Of a DNA stretch of 64,000 nucleotides, positions 19,136 to 32,000 are shown in pieces. The translations under genes were made by a program, and so were the position numbers. Source of the stretch: Kitasatospora acidiphila (GTDB lineage: Bacteria > Actinomycetota > Actinomycetes > Streptomycetales > Streptomycetaceae); contig NZ_VIGB01000003.1 in the NCBI RefSeq assembly GCF_006636205.1, positions 2,294,001-2,358,000 on the forward strand, given 5' to 3'. Below the pieces are notes generated by a model. It ran no database searches, had not been told where the DNA came from, and worked only from the letters and a program-made list of their open reading frames with translations. Within the stretch, counting starts at the first letter, position 1. Every line of letters starts with the position of its first letter.

Positions 19136-20941
19136 GTGACTGACCTCGCTCAGAAGCCGGTTGACCTGGTAGCACGCTTCCGCGCTACCGCACAGCGCGC
19201 TCCGGACCGGATCGCCGTACGGGGCGCGGACGGTGAGCTCACCTTCGCCGAGCTCGACCAGCGGACCGCACAGCTCGCCGGTGCGCTGGCCGCCCGTGGC
19301 GTCGGCGCCGGCGACCTGGTCGGGGTCAGCCTGCCGCGCGGCACCCAGCTGGTCGTGTCGCTGCTCGCGGTGTGGCGGGCCGGTGCGGCCTACCTCCCGC
19401 TGGACCCCCGCTATCCGGTGGACCGCCTGGAGTTCATGGCCAAGGACGCCGGCATCCGGGTCCTGGTGGGGGAACCGGGCCACGTCCTGCGGGCATCCGG
19501 TCTCGACGTCGTCGCCCCGGACTCGGTGGCTGGCGACCCCGAGGCCGCCGGCTCGGAGCCGGTGGCCGTCAGTCCGCTCGACCCGGCGTACGTGATCTAC
19601 ACCTCGGGCTCGACCGGTCGGCCCAAGGGCGTCCAGGTCGGGCGGGGATCCGTCGCGGACCTGGTCGCGGCCCTGGAGCGGGCCGGCGTCTACGCCGAAG
19701 AGCCGCGGGTCGTCGGCTGGAACGCCAGCGTCTCCTTCGACGCCTCGGTGCAGCAGTGGGCGCGGATCTGCCGCGGCGACACCATCGCCATCCTCGACGA
19801 GGACCAGCGCACCGATCCCGACCAGCTCCGGGGCCTGCTCGACGCGTACGGCATCCAGGACCTCGACCTCACCCCCTCCCACTGGGAGCTGGTGCGGACC
19901 TGCCTGCTGGACGGCGGTGCCGACGGCCCGCTGCCGCGTCTGTTCATGGGCGGGGAGCCGGTGCCGGAACGGACCTGGCAGGAGATCTCCAAGGCGACCG
20001 CGAACGGTCTGCTCGAAGCGGTGAACCTCTACGGTCCGACCGAGTGCACCGTGGACGCCACCAGTGCCTGGATCACCGGTGAGGAAGCGCACATCGGCCA
20101 CCCGCTGCCGGGCACCCGGGCGTACGTGGTCGGCGACGACCTCCGGCAGCTGACCGCTCCCGGTGAGACGGGTGAGCTGTTCCTGGCAGGCGAGGGCCTG
20201 GCCCTGGGCTACCTCAACCGGCCGGCCCTGACCGCCGAGCGCTTCGTCGCCGACCCGTTCGCGGCGAACGGCGATGGACCCCGCCTGCTCGGCGACGGCG
20301 GGAGGATGTACCGCACCGGAGACCAGGTCCGCCTGCGGGCCGACGGTTCGCTGGAGTTCATCGGCCGGGTCGACCGCCAGGTCAAGGTCCGCGGCTACCG
20401 GATCGAGCTCGGCGAGGTCGAGGCCGCGGTCTCCTCGCATCCCCGGGTGACCACCGCCCTGCTGACCGGCTACCGGGACCCCGCGCTCGGTGACCAGCTG
20501 GTGGCCTACTACGTCGCCGACGAGCCGCCGACCGACGCGGAGCTGCGCGACCACTGCGCAGCAGTGCTGCCCGAGTTCATGGTCCCCTCGGTCTTCGTGG
20601 CGGTCGACACCATTCCGCTCACCGTCAACGGCAAGGTCGACTGGGAGGCACTGCCCGCGCCGCAGGCGGCACCCGCCGAGCAGTTCGTCGAACCCCGGGG
20701 GACGGTCGAGAAGCTGCTCGCCGAGGTATGGGCGGAGGTCCTGGGCCGGGACCGGATCAGCGCCGACGACAACTTCTTCGCGCTGGGCGGCCACTCGCTC
20801 GTCGCCCTGAAGGTGATCAGCCGGCTCAAGCGCGAGCTCGGCCTCGCCGTGCGGACCAAAGAGGTGTACCAGCACCCGCAGTTGCGCGAATTGGCCGGGT
20901 ACGTCGAGGCCAAGTTCGCCGCAGCGCCCGAGACCTCCTGA
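19136..20941 (+). CDS. Free-standing NRPS adenylation-carrier didomain protein (A-T), Gln-like code
   Basis: A 601-residue protein from GTG 19136. AAGGAG at 19121-19126 lies inside the longer frame that begins at TTG 19115, which argues against that start. The A domain shows [48 protein letters not shown] and the catalytic Lys in NGKVDWEALP. The carrier has [14 protein letters not shown]. Specificity positions read DAQDFGLVDK, eight of ten matching the Gln code DAQDLGVVDK and seven matching Glu. It should adenylate Gln (or Glu) and hold it as a thioester for modification in trans. It lies between a hydroxylase and a thioesterase in one short operon, the classic layout for beta-hydroxylation of a carrier-bound residue. 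It may serve the two NRPS modules with no working A domain. Confidence 0.88.
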   Translation: MTDLAQKPVDLVARFRATAQRAPDRIAVRGADGELTFAELDQRTAQLAGALAARGVGAGDLVGVSLPRGTQLVVSLLAVWRAGAAYLPLDPRYPVDRLEFMAKDAGIRVLVGEPGHVLRASGLDVVAPDSVAGDPEAAGSEPVAVSPLDPAYVIYTSGSTGRPKGVQVGRGSVADLVAALERAGVYAEEPRVVGWNASVSFDASVQQWARICRGDTIAILDEDQRTDPDQLRGLLDAYGIQDLDLTPSHWELVRTCLLDGGADGPLPRLFMGGEPVPERTWQEISKATANGLLEAVNLYGPTECTVDATSAWITGEEAHIGHPLPGTRAYVVGDDLRQLTAPGETGELFLAGEGLALGYLNRPALTAERFVADPFAANGDGPRLLGDGGRMYRTGDQVRLRADGSLEFIGRVDRQVKVRGYRIELGEVEAAVSSHPRVTTALLTGYRDPALGDQLVAYYVADEPPTDAELRDHCAAVLPEFMVPSVFVAVDTIPLTVNGKVDWEALPAPQAAPAEQFVEPRGTVEKLLAEVWAEVLGRDRISADDNFFALGGHSLVALKVISRLKRELGLAVRTKEVYQHPQLRELAGYVEAKFAAAPETS

Positions 20942-20968
20942 CCCATCACATCACAAGGAATCCCACCC

Positions 20969-21739
20969 ATGGCCACCGCCCAGGACCTCATCGTCGTCCG
21001 ATCCCGCCGAACCGAGAACGCCGCCCGCACCCTGATCTGCCTCGGCTTCTGCGGCGGCGGCACCGGGCAGTACCACCAGTGGGGCAGCGTCCTCCCTCCG
21101 GACGTCGACCTCGCCGCCATCTGCTACCCGGGCCGGGAAGGCCGCTTCATGGAGGACTTCGCCGAGACCTGGGACGCCCTCGCCGACGACACGACCCAGG
21201 CCGTGCTCTCCGCTGCGGCCGAGGGCCCCTATGTGCTCCTCGGTCACAGCATGGGCGGCTGGATGGCCTTCGACGTCACCGTGCGCATCGAGCGGCTCGG
21301 CGGCCCTGCGCCCGAGGCGCTCGTGGTGTCCTCCGCCAACGCGGCCAGCCGCGGACTGACCGTCAAGGACATGTTCCCGGCTCAGCAGGACAACGACGAG
21401 CAGTTGCTCGGCTGGATGACCATGCACGGGATGATGCCCGAGCACGTCGTCAACGACCCGGACCTGAAGGAGCTCGCGGTCGAGCTGATGCGGGCCGACA
21501 TCCGGGTCCGGGACACCTTCCACTACGTTCCCGGCTCGAAGGTCAGCGTGCCGCTGCACGTCCTGACCGGGGAGACGGACACGGTGATCGAGCCCAACGC
21601 CGGCGAGCAGTGGCGGGACCTCGCGACCGGTGACTTCCGGCACGACGTCCTGCCCGGCGGCCACTTCTACACGCCGGAGGTCTGGAGTCGGATTCCGACC
21701 TACATCCCGGCCCTCTCCGGGGCGTTCAGCTCCCGCTGA
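20969..21739 (+). CDS. Type II thioesterase (alpha/beta-hydrolase), possible aminoacyl shuttle
   Basis: A 256-residue protein from ATG 20969 with AAGGAA upstream, 27 bases after the A-T stop. The nucleophile motif GHSMGG (Ser94), Asp204 in GETDTV and His232 in GGHF form the usual triad, and the CGGGTGQYHQW start is typical of type II thioesterases. The family removes wrong or stalled acyl groups from carriers. Next to an A-T protein and a hydroxylase it might instead release the hydroxylated amino acid, or move it onto another carrier as SyrC and CmaE do. Those transferases, as I recall, use Cys, so the Ser here favours hydrolysis. Confidence 0.87.
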   Translation: MATAQDLIVVRSRRTENAARTLICLGFCGGGTGQYHQWGSVLPPDVDLAAICYPGREGRFMEDFAETWDALADDTTQAVLSAAAEGPYVLLGHSMGGWMAFDVTVRIERLGGPAPEALVVSSANAASRGLTVKDMFPAQQDNDEQLLGWMTMHGMMPEHVVNDPDLKELAVELMRADIRVRDTFHYVPGSKVSVPLHVLTGETDTVIEPNAGEQWRDLATGDFRHDVLPGGHFYTPEVWSRIPTYIPALSGAFSSR

Positions 21740-21770
21740 CGCCCCCCCGGGGGGCTCTCGGACCAACAGC

Positions 21771-21807
21771 GCGGGTGCCAAGGCTGGCTCACAGCCTCGG
21801 CACCCGC
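21771..21807. terminator. Hairpin after the thioesterase gene
   Basis: Fifteen-base arms with one mismatch (21771-21785 and 21793-21807) around a seven-base loop, 31 bp after the type II thioesterase stop, in the convergent gap before subunit B. Confidence 0.6.
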
Positions 21808-21938
21808 GCTTCGGCGTTCCCAGCGGCCCTGAGCCGGCCCTGAGCCGGCGCCGTCCGACGGCCCGGCCCCGGCCCCGAACCAGAGCCCAAGCCCACGGCG
21901 GGGCATCGATGCACCAGCGCCGCACCACCTGGGGAAAC

Positions 21939-21977
21939 GGGAGGGCCGCCACCCGCAGTGCGGATGACGGCCCTCCC
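21939..21977. terminator. Second, bidirectional hairpin terminator
   Basis: GGGAGGGCCG (21939-21948) pairs with CGGCCCTCCC (21968-21977). CCTTCGTTT follows on the plus side and GTTTCCCC on the minus side. It lies 43 bp past the end of subunit B and probably ends both converging transcripts. Confidence 0.6.
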
Positions 21978-22019
21978 CTTCGTTTGCGACGTGCCTACCG
22001 CTGCGCCCGTAGGAGACCG

Positions 22020-25000
22020 CTACGACCGGCCCGGGCTCAGCCACCCCGCGACGGCTTCCCACACCTGGCCCAGCATGTCAGGCCGCACCACATCGGCGTG
22101 CGTGCAGGGCAGGTGCACCTCGGTCATCTCCCCGGAGACGTACGGCTGCCACCGCTGCGCCCACTGCACGTCGGCCGCCCGGCTCTCCGCCGCGACCATC
22201 ACCAGGGCATCCCCGTCGAACCGACCGGGCCGGTGCTCCGCCTGCAGCCGCACGTTGTTGTCGAAGACGTGCATGATGCGGATCAGCTCCTCGTCCGAGA
22301 CCCCGCCGAGGACATGGCCCACATCCGCCCGGAGCTGCTGGAGCCTCTGGGCGACCGCGTCGTTCTCGTCGGGCGGCGACGAGCCCGCCGGGTCGTCGGA
22401 CCGGTCCGCCTCCCCAGGGTTGCGGGATGCCTCGCCGACCGCGGCGGGATCCGCGTCCTGCTCCGCCGGGAAGGTGTCCAGAATGACCAGCGCGGCCACC
22501 TGCTCACCCGCAGCCTGGAGTTGCACCGCGATCTCGTGTGCCAGCGTCCCCCCGAAGGACCAACCCACCAGGTGGTAGGGGCCGTTCGGCTGCACGGAAC
22601 GCATCTGCGCAATGTACGTCGCGGCCATCTCCACAGCAGAGGGCGCGAGTTCACTCGTGCCGTCGAGCCCGTCGGCCTGCAGCCCGTAGAGCGGATACTC
22701 CTGCGGGATGTACCGGGCCAGCGGCAGGTAGCACCAGCTCAACCCGCTTCCGGGATGCACGAGGAAGAACGGCGGCTTGCTGCCGTCCGGCCGGATGGAG
22801 AGCATGCCGCCGAGCGCGTCCTTGACCGACGACAAGGACAGCGTGCTGAGCAGTCCCGTCACGGTCGGGTTGGTGATCAGGTCGCGCACCGACACCGACA
22901 CACCGCGCGACCGCAGCTGCTCCACCAGGGACACCGCCAGCAGCGAGTGCCCGCCCAGCGTGAAGAAGTCGTCGTCGACCCCGACGCTCTCCAACCCCAG
23001 CACCTTCGCGAACGCCTCGCAGACGGTCTGCTCGAAGGCACTCCCCGAGCCGGCGCCCTGGGGAGCCTTCGCACTCACGGCGTACTCCGGGGCGGGCAGG
23101 GCCTTGCGGTCCAGCTTGCCGTTGACTGTCAGCGGCAGCTCCTCCAACACGACCACAGCCGACGGCACCATGTACTGCGGCAGCCGTCCAGCCACGAATC
23201 CACGGACGGACGAGGTGAGTTCGGCACTGTCGCCGTCCGCGACGACGTACGCCACCAGGCGCTTGTCGCCCGGCACGTCCTCACGGACCAACACCACGGT
23301 CTGCTCCAGGCCCGGGTGTGCGGCCAGGATGGCCTGCACCTCACCCGGCTCGATCCGGAACCCACGGATCTTCACCTGGTCATCCGCACGCCCCGCGAAC
23401 ACCAACTCCCCGTCACGCGACCACTTCGCGCGGTCACCCGTGCGGTACATGCGCTCACCACCGGCGAACGGCGAGGCCACGAACCGCTCCGCCGACAACC
23501 CGGGCCGACCCAGATACCCGCGCGCCAACTGCCCACCCGCGACATACATCTCACCCGCCACACCCACCGGAACCGGCCGCAGGAAATCGTCCAGCACATA
23601 CACACCCAGACCCGGGATACCGCGCCCGATCACACTCCCCGACCCGACCTCACCCGACACCAGCTCGCGGAACGTGACATGCACCGTGGTCTCGGTGATG
23701 CCGTACATGTTCACCAACCGCGGACCACCATCACCATGACGCCCCCACCACCCGTCCAGACGGGCCGGATCCAGCGCCTCACCACCGAACACCACCGCAC
23801 GCAACGACGCCACCGCCCCGGGCCGCTGCTCCTCCACAGCCGCCAACTGGTAGAACGCCGACGGCGTCTGACTCAACACCGTCACCCCCTCACGCTCGAT
23901 CAGCGCCAGGAACTCCTGCGGCGAGCGCGACACCCCATGCGGGACCACCACCACCCGACCACCGTGCAGCAACGCACCCCACAACTCCCACACCGAGAAA
24001 TCGAACGCGAACGAGTGGAAGCACGACCACACATCGTCCGCCCCGAACCCGCCGAACAACGGCCCGGCCTGCGCGAACAACCCCGTCACACTGCCATGCG
24101 CCACCACCACACCCTTGGGCCGACCCGTCGACCCGGAGGTGTAGATCACATACGCCGGATGCCCCGGCGACACCACGCACTCCACCGCCCCACCATCAAG
24201 CGCCGCCAACTCCCCCACCACCGACGGCTCGTCCAACGCCACCACCTCGACACCGAACCCACCCAGCCGACCCGCCAACTCAGCGCAGGTCAGCACCAGA
24301 CGCGCACCCGCATCACCCAACGTGTACCCGATCCGGTCATCCGGATACGCCGGATCGACCGGCAGATACGCACCCCCCGCCTTCACCACCGCCAAGATCG
24401 CCACCACCAGCTCCACGCCGCGCTCCATCAGCACCGCGACCACCGACTCCGCACCCACACCACGCCCGACCAGCAACCGCGCCAACCGGTTCGCCCGCGC
24501 ATCCAACTCCGCGTACGACACCTCAACACCCTCAAAGGCCAACGCCACCGCATCCGGCGTCCGCTCCACCTGCGCCGCGAACAACCCCGGCAACGTCGAC
24601 GACGCCACGTCGACCGCCGTCTCGTTCCACTCCTCCACCACCAGGCGACGCTCAGCCTCACCCAGCACATCCACCGCCGCGAACCGCGACTGCGGAGCCT
24701 CCTCCAGAGCGGCAGTCAGGTTCGTGACGGCGGCCTGCAACAGCGTGCAGATCTGCTCCGGATCGGCCGGTGCCACCGCTTCGGTGGTCAGGAGGAAGCC
24801 GCTCCCGTTGTCGTCGACGGACACGGTCACGGGGTAGTTGGTGTGGTCGCTCCCGGTCAGCAGCCCGACGCCCTCAACGCTGGGACCACTGCCCCGTGCG
24901 GCGGTCTCGCCGTGGCGGTAGTTGAAGAGCGAGGTGAACAGCGGGCTGCCGCCCGCCACCCCGCTCGCCTGCTGCGCCAGCGACAGCGGCGCGTGCTCGT

Positions 25001-26090
25001 GCACCAGCAACTCGGCCAACTGGCCTCGCATGCCGTCCAGCGCCTCACCCGCACTCTGCCCGTCCAACCGCACCCGTACCGGCAGCGTGTTGAGGAACAG
25101 ACCCGGCACCCGATCGGCACCCGCGCCGGCGTTCATCCGGCCGAACAGCACCGTGCCGAACACCACGTCGTCACGGCCGGTCGCCGCGGCCAGCACCCGC
25201 GCCCACGCCAGGTGGAACACCGTGGCCGGGCTCACGCCCTGCCGCCGCGCCACCTCACGCACCTGGTCGGCCACGTCATCATCGAGGGGAACCTGGCAGC
25301 GCATCACGGCGGTGCCGTCACCATGCACATCCAGCGCACCGAAGGGCGCCGTCGTCTCGGTGACGTCACCGAGCAGCTCGGCGAAGTACCGCACGTGCTC
25401 CTCGCGCGGCACACCCAGGCGGGCCTGGGCGACGAAGTCGCGGAACGGCAGCGGCGCCGGCAGCGTGTCGGCACGGCCGGACATGAACGCCCGCAGCTCC
25501 CCGAGCAGCACGTCCAGCGAGGTGTGGTCCTGCACCATGTGATGGGTCCGCAGCAGTGCCAGCCAGCGGTCACCGCCGGGCTCCGCCGCGATGTGGACCG
25601 TCATCAGGGGCGCCCGGGTCAGATCCATCCACGATCCGCCAACGGCCTTCAACTGCTCCACCGGGTCGGACCCCTGCGGGTCCAACACGACCTCCTGGAC
25701 CGGCAGCTCCACCCGGCGCGACACCACCTGCACCGGCTCGCGCAACCCCTCCCACACGAACGCCGTGCGGTTGATGTCGTGCCGGTCGATCACCCACTGC
25801 AGTGCCTCCAGGAACTCGTCCACCCGGGCCCGCGACTCGAACCCGAGCACCAGCGGGAGCACATAGGTGTCCGTTCCGCCGTCCGCGAGCAAGTGGTGGA
25901 AGAGCATGCCTTCCTGCAGCGGGGCGAGCGGGTAGACGTCCGCGACGTTCGCCGCACCGCCCTCGACCTGTGCGACGACGCGCTCGATCTCGGCCTGGGT
26001 CAGCTCCACCAGCGGCAGCATCTCCGGGGTGATCCCGGTGGCGCCCTCGGGAATCAGGTTCGGCGGCACCACCACTCGCTCCGCGCCCGC
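22020..26090 (-). other. Module B8: E/C-A-T-TE, predicted Thr, chain release
   Basis: E/C about 26060-24680 (HHMVQDHTS). The A domain (about 24640-23110) code DFWSVGMVHK is one change from the Thr code DFWNVGMVHK. Carrier near 22960. The type I thioesterase (about 22830-22020) has the nucleophile motif GWSFGG, an acidic low-complexity insert between the core strands, and a late CTHADVV His segment. It releases the chain by hydrolysis or cyclisation. The terminal Thr cannot tell which. Confidence 0.82.
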
Positions 26091-29000
26091 CGCACCGGCT
26101 AGGCCGGCCGGCGTCGGGGTCTCGAAGAGCGCCTTCACCGAGACCGACACGCCTCGCGTGCGAAGGTTCTCCACCAGGGAGACCACCAGGAGCGAGTGGC
26201 CGCCGAGGACGAAGAAGTCGTCGTCGACACCGACCCGGTCGAGTCCGAGGACCTGTGCGAACGCCTGGCACAGCAGCTCCTCCTGCACCGTCGCCGGCGC
26301 CCGGCCAGCGCCGGCCGCGTACTCGGGGGCGGGCAGGGCCTTGCGGTCCAGCTTGCCGTTGACGGTCAGCGGCAGCTCCTCCAGCACCACCACAGCCGAC
26401 GGAACCATGTACGCCGGCAACCTGCCGGCTGTGAACTCCCTCAGCCCAGAACCGAGTTCGTCCGGCGAAGCGTCCGAGGCCACCGGGACCGCATACGCCA
26501 CCAGGCGCGTATCGCCCGGGACGTCCTCGCGAGCGACGACCGCGACCTGGGCCACAGCGGGGTGAGCGGCCAGGACGGCCTGGACCTCGCCGGGCTCGAT
26601 CCGGAAGCCGCGGATCTTCACCTGGTCATCGGCACGGCCGCGGTACACCAGCTGACCATCGGCGTTCCAGCGGACCCGGTCACCGGTGCGGTACATCTGC
26701 TCGCCGCTGCCGAACGGGCAGGCCACGAACCGCTCCGCCGTCAGACCGGCACGACCCACATACCCGCGCGCCAGCTGCACACCCGCCAGGTACAGCTCAC
26801 CCTCGACACCCACCGGCACCGGGGACAGCGAACCGTCCAGCACGTACACCCGGGTGTTGGCCACCGGCCCACCGATCGGCACCACCGCACCATCGCCGAC
26901 GGCGCAGCGCGCGGCCGTGACGTCGACGGACGCCTCGGTGGGCCCGTACAAGTTGAACAGCGGCACACCGCCCAGCAGTTCGAGGAACCGGTCCCGCAAC
27001 GGCGCCGCCAGCGCCTCACCACTGCAGAACACCGCCCGCAGACCCGTGCAGTCAGCGGCCGCCGGCTCACTCAGGAACGCCTCCAGCATCGACGGCACGA
27101 AATGCGTCACCGTGATGACCTGACGCTGGATCAACTCCGCCAGGTAGGCAGGCTCCCGGTGACCACCCGGACGCGCCAGCACCAGCGCCGCACCCTGCAC
27201 CAACGGCCAGAAGAACTCCCACACGCTGACGTCGAACCCGAACGGCGTCTTCTGCAACACCCGATCGGCGACTGACAGCCCGTACTCCTCCTGCATCCAG
27301 GCAAGCCGGTTCACGATCCCCGCATGCGGCACCGCAACACCCTTAGGCCGACCCGTCGACCCCGACGTGAAGATCACATACGCCGGATGCGCCGGCAACA
27401 CCCCAACCTCCGGCGCGCCGGCCGGCAGACCGGCCAACTCCGAGACGACCAGCGGGTGGTCGACCAGGACCCGGGCCACATCGTCGGGCACCGACGCCTC
27501 CAGGGCGGTGGTGCTGAGCACGCACACCGGCGCGGCGTCGGCGAGGACGGCCTCGATGCGACCGGCGGGGTACTCCGGGTCCACCGGCAGATACGCGCCA
27601 CCGGCCTTCAGCACCGCCAGCAGCGACACCACCAGCTCCACGGAGCGCTCCATCAGCACCGCAACCACCGACTCCGCACCCACACCCCGCCCCACCAGCA
27701 ACCGCGCCAACCGGTTCGCCCGCGCATCCAACTCCGCATACGACAGCTCGACACCCTCGAACACCACCGCCACCGCATCCGGCGTCCGCGCCACCTGCGC
27801 CGCGAACAACCCCGGCAACGTCGACGACGCCACCTCGACCGCCGTCTCGTTCCACTCCTCCACCACCAGGCGACGCTCAGCCTCACCCATCACATCCACC
27901 GCCGACAACCGCGTCTGCGGCGCCGCGGAGACCGTTTCCAGGGCCCGGACCAGCCACTTCGCCATCCGCTCGACCGTGTCCGCGTCGAACAGGTCAGCGG
28001 CCGCAATCAGCGTCCCGCGCAACCCCGCCGGCTTGCCTAGCTCGTCGAAGACCTCCCCGAGCTCCATGTCCAGATCGAACTTCGCCAGCCCCGTTCCGGC
28101 AGCCTGCTGGCCGACCTGCAGCCCCGGCAGCTCCAGCCCGGACCGGCCAGTGCCGGAGGCCGCGGCGGTGTTCTGCAGGGTGAGCGACACCTGGAACAGC
28201 GGGTGCCGGGCTAGCGACCGGGTCGGCGCCAACTCCTCCACCAGCCTCTCGAACGGCACATCCTGGTGCTCGAACGCCCCCAGACTGGTCCCCCGGACCC
28301 GGTCGACCACCTCGTCGAAGGTCGGGTCACCGGACAGGTCGGTGCGCACCACCAGGGTGTTGACGAAGAACCCGACCAGGTCGTTGAGCGCCTCATCGGT
28401 GCGCCCGGCAATCGCGGAACCGATCGGGATGTCCGTGCCCGCGCCGATCCGGTTCAGCGTGACCGCCAACGCCGCCTGCAGCACCATGAACAGGGTCGCC
28501 CCCCGCTCCCGGGCCAGCGCCGCCAACCGCTGATGCGTCTCCGCGGAGACGGCCAGCTCCACGCTCTCGCCGCGGTGCGAAGCGACCGCCGGGCGTTGGC
28601 GGTCCACCGGCAGTTCCAGCTCCTCCGGAGCCCCGGCCAGCGCCCCACGCCAGTACGCCACCTGCCCGGACAGCACACTGTCCGGATCGTCCTCACTCCC
28701 GAGCACATCCCGCTGCCACAACGCGTAGTCCGCGTACTGCACCGGCAACGGCTCGAACGTAGGCACGCGACCGGCAACCCGCGCCGCATACGCCACCGAC
28801 ACATCCCGCGCCAACGGCGCCGTCGACCAACCGTCCCCGGCGATGTGATGAACCACCACCACCAAAGCATGGTCATCCTGGCTCACCGCGAACAGCGTTG
28901 CCCGCAACGGGATCTCAGACGAGAGGTCGAAAGCATACGCAGCAGCCTCGGCCACCGCGGCATCCAACCCCGCTGCCTCGACCGTCACCACCGGCACCTC

Positions 29001-32000
29001 GAACCCGGCCTCGTCGGCCGACAGCACCCGCTGGAACGGCTCACCATCCACCACCGGCAGCACCGTGCGCAGCACCTCGTGCCGCCCCACCACATCCCGC
29101 AACGCCTCAGCAATGGCCTCCCGGTCCAACTCCCCGGACAGCCGCAGCGCCATCGGAATGTTGTAGGTCGCACTCGGACCCTCCAACTGCCCCAGGAACC
29201 ACAGCCGGCGCTGCGCGAACGACAACGGCACCCGCTCCGGACGCACCACCGGAGTCACTCCGGCCCGACCTGCGGTGGCCTGCCCCAGCCAGGCGGCCAG
29301 CCCAGCCGGAGTGGCCGCCTCGAACAGCACCCGCAACGGCAACTCCACACCCAGCACCGCACGCACCCGGCTCACCAACCGCATCGCCAGCAGCGAATGA
29401 CCACCCAGCGAGAAGAAATCGTCCTCGACCCCGACCCGCTCCAGCCCCAGCACCTGCGCAAACGCCTGGCACAGCAACTCCTCCCGCACCGTCGCCGGAG
29501 CCCGACCCGCACCCGCCGCATACTCCGGCGCCGGCAACGCCCTGCGATCCAGCTTGCCGTTCACCGTCACCGGCAGCGCATCCAGCACCACCACCGCCGA
29601 CGGAACCATGTAGGACGGCAACTGCTCACCCGCGAACTCCCGCAACGGTGAAACGAGTTCGTCCGACGGCGTGTCCGAGCCGGCCGGAACCACATACGCC
29701 ACCAGGCGCGTATCGCCCGGGACGTCCTCGCGAGCGACGACCGCGACCTGGGCCACAGCGGGGTGAGCGGCCAGGACGGCCTGCACCTCGCCCGGCTCGA
29801 TCCGGAAGCCGCGGATCTTCACCTGGTCATCGGCACGGCCCAGGTAGACCAGCTGACCATCGGCGTTCCAGCGGACCCGGTCACCCGTGCGGTACATCCT
29901 CCCTCCTTGCCCGCCATCGGGCTGGGGGTCCCTCCCGGCCTCCCCCAGCCTTCGGCCGGGGGTACCCCCATGGCTGGGGGCGAGGGGCCCATTGCCATCC
30001 GCCTCGAACGGCGAGGCGACGAACCGCTCCGCGGTCAGCCCCGCGCGCCTCAGGTAACCGCGCGCCAGACCCGCACCCGCAACATACAGCTCGCCCTCCA
30101 CGCCCACCGGCACCGGCCGCAGCGACTCGTCCAGCACGTACACCGGGTGTTCGGGAGCGGCCTGCCGATCGGCACCACGCCCGACCCCTGCAACGGCCCG
30201 CTCATCGTGGCGCACACCGTAGCCTCGGTCGGCCCGTAGGCATTGACCATCCGCCGGCCCACCGACCACCGCTCGACCAGCTCCGGCGGGCATGCCTCAC
30301 CCCCCACCACCAGGGTCATCCCGTCCGGCAGCCCGCCCTCGGGCAGCACCGCCAGCCCGGCGGGCGGCAACATCGCATGCGTCACCTGGTGCCGCCGCAA
30401 CACCTCCACCAGCGCCGGCCCCGGCAGCAGCTCGTCCGCCGCCGCCATCACCAGCCGCGCCCCCAACAGCAGCGCCATGCACGTCTCCCACACGGCCGCG
30501 TCAAAGCTCGGCGAGGCGAACTGGAGCACACGGCTGCCCGAGTCCACACCGAACCGCTCGACCTGACTCGCGACCAGCCCGGCGATACCGCGGTGGGAGA
30601 CCACGACGCCCTTGGGGCGCCCGGTGGAACCGGAGGTGTAGATCACATACGCCGGCGAGGCGAGCGACAGGGGGGCGATGCGCTCCGCGTCCGCCACATC
30701 GGCGGCATCCTGGTCCGGTCCGTCCAGGTCGGGCGCGTCCATCAGGATCTGCGGCACCGACACGGGCATGGCACCGGAGGTCGCCTCATCGGTCAGCATG
30801 CACACCGGTGCCGCGTCACCGAGCAAGTAGGCGATGCGCTCCGCCGGATAGGCCGGATCGACCGGCAGGTACACCCCGCCCGCCTTCAACACCGCCAGCA
30901 TCGCCACCACGCCCGCCACCGACCGCGGCAGCGCCACCGCCACGATGCGCTCCGGCCCCACTGCGCGGCCGATCAGACGCCGTGCGAGACGATTCGCCCG
31001 GGCATTCAACTCCCGGTAGGACACAGTCAGTTCACCGAACTGAAGAGCCACCGCGTCGGGAGTCGCGGCCACCTGCGCCTCGAACAACCCCGGCAACGTC
31101 GACGACGCCACCTCGACCGCCGTGTCGTTCCACTCCTCCAGGAGCAGGCGACGCTCATCCGCACCCAGCACATCCACCGCCGCGAACCGCGACTGCGGAG
31201 CCTCCTCCAAAACGGCAGTCAGGTTCGTGACGGCCGCCTGCAACAGCGTGCAGATCTGCTCCGCATCCGCCGGTGCCACCGCTTCGGCGGTCAGGAGGAA
31301 GCCACTCCCGTTGTCGTCGACGGACACGCTCACCGGGTAGTTGGTGTGGTCGCTCACGGTCAGCAGCCCGACGCCCTCAACGCTGGGACCACTGCCCTGT
31401 ACAGCGGTCTCGCTGTGCCGGTAGTTGAAGAGCGAGGTGAACAGCGGGCTGCCACCCGTCAGCCCGCTGGCCTGCTGCGCCAGCGACAGCGGCGCGTGCT
31501 CGTGCACCAGCAGCTCGGCCAACTGGCCTCGCATGCCGTCCAGCGCCTCACCCGCACTCTGCCCGTCCAACCGCACCCGCACCGGCAGCGTGTTGAGGAA
31601 CAGACCCGGCACCCGGTCCGAACCGGCACCCGCGTTCATCCGGCCGAACAGCACCGTACCGAACACCACATCGTCACGACCGCTCACCGCAGCCAGCACC
31701 CGCGCCCACGCCAGGTGGAACACCGTGGCCGGGCTCACGCCCTGCCGCCGCGCCACCTCACGGACCCGGCCGGCCACGTCAGCATCGAGGGGAATCGCAT
31801 AGCGCATGGTGTCGGTGCCGTCACCGTGCACATCCAGCACACCGAAGGGCGCCGTCGTCTCGGTGACGTCACCGAGCAGCTCGGCGAAGTAGCGCTCGTG
31901 CTCCTCGCGTGGCACACCGAGGCGGGCCTGGGCGACGAAGTCGCGGAACGGCAAGGGCGCCGGCAACGCGTCGGCACGGCCGGACAGGAACGCCCGCAGC

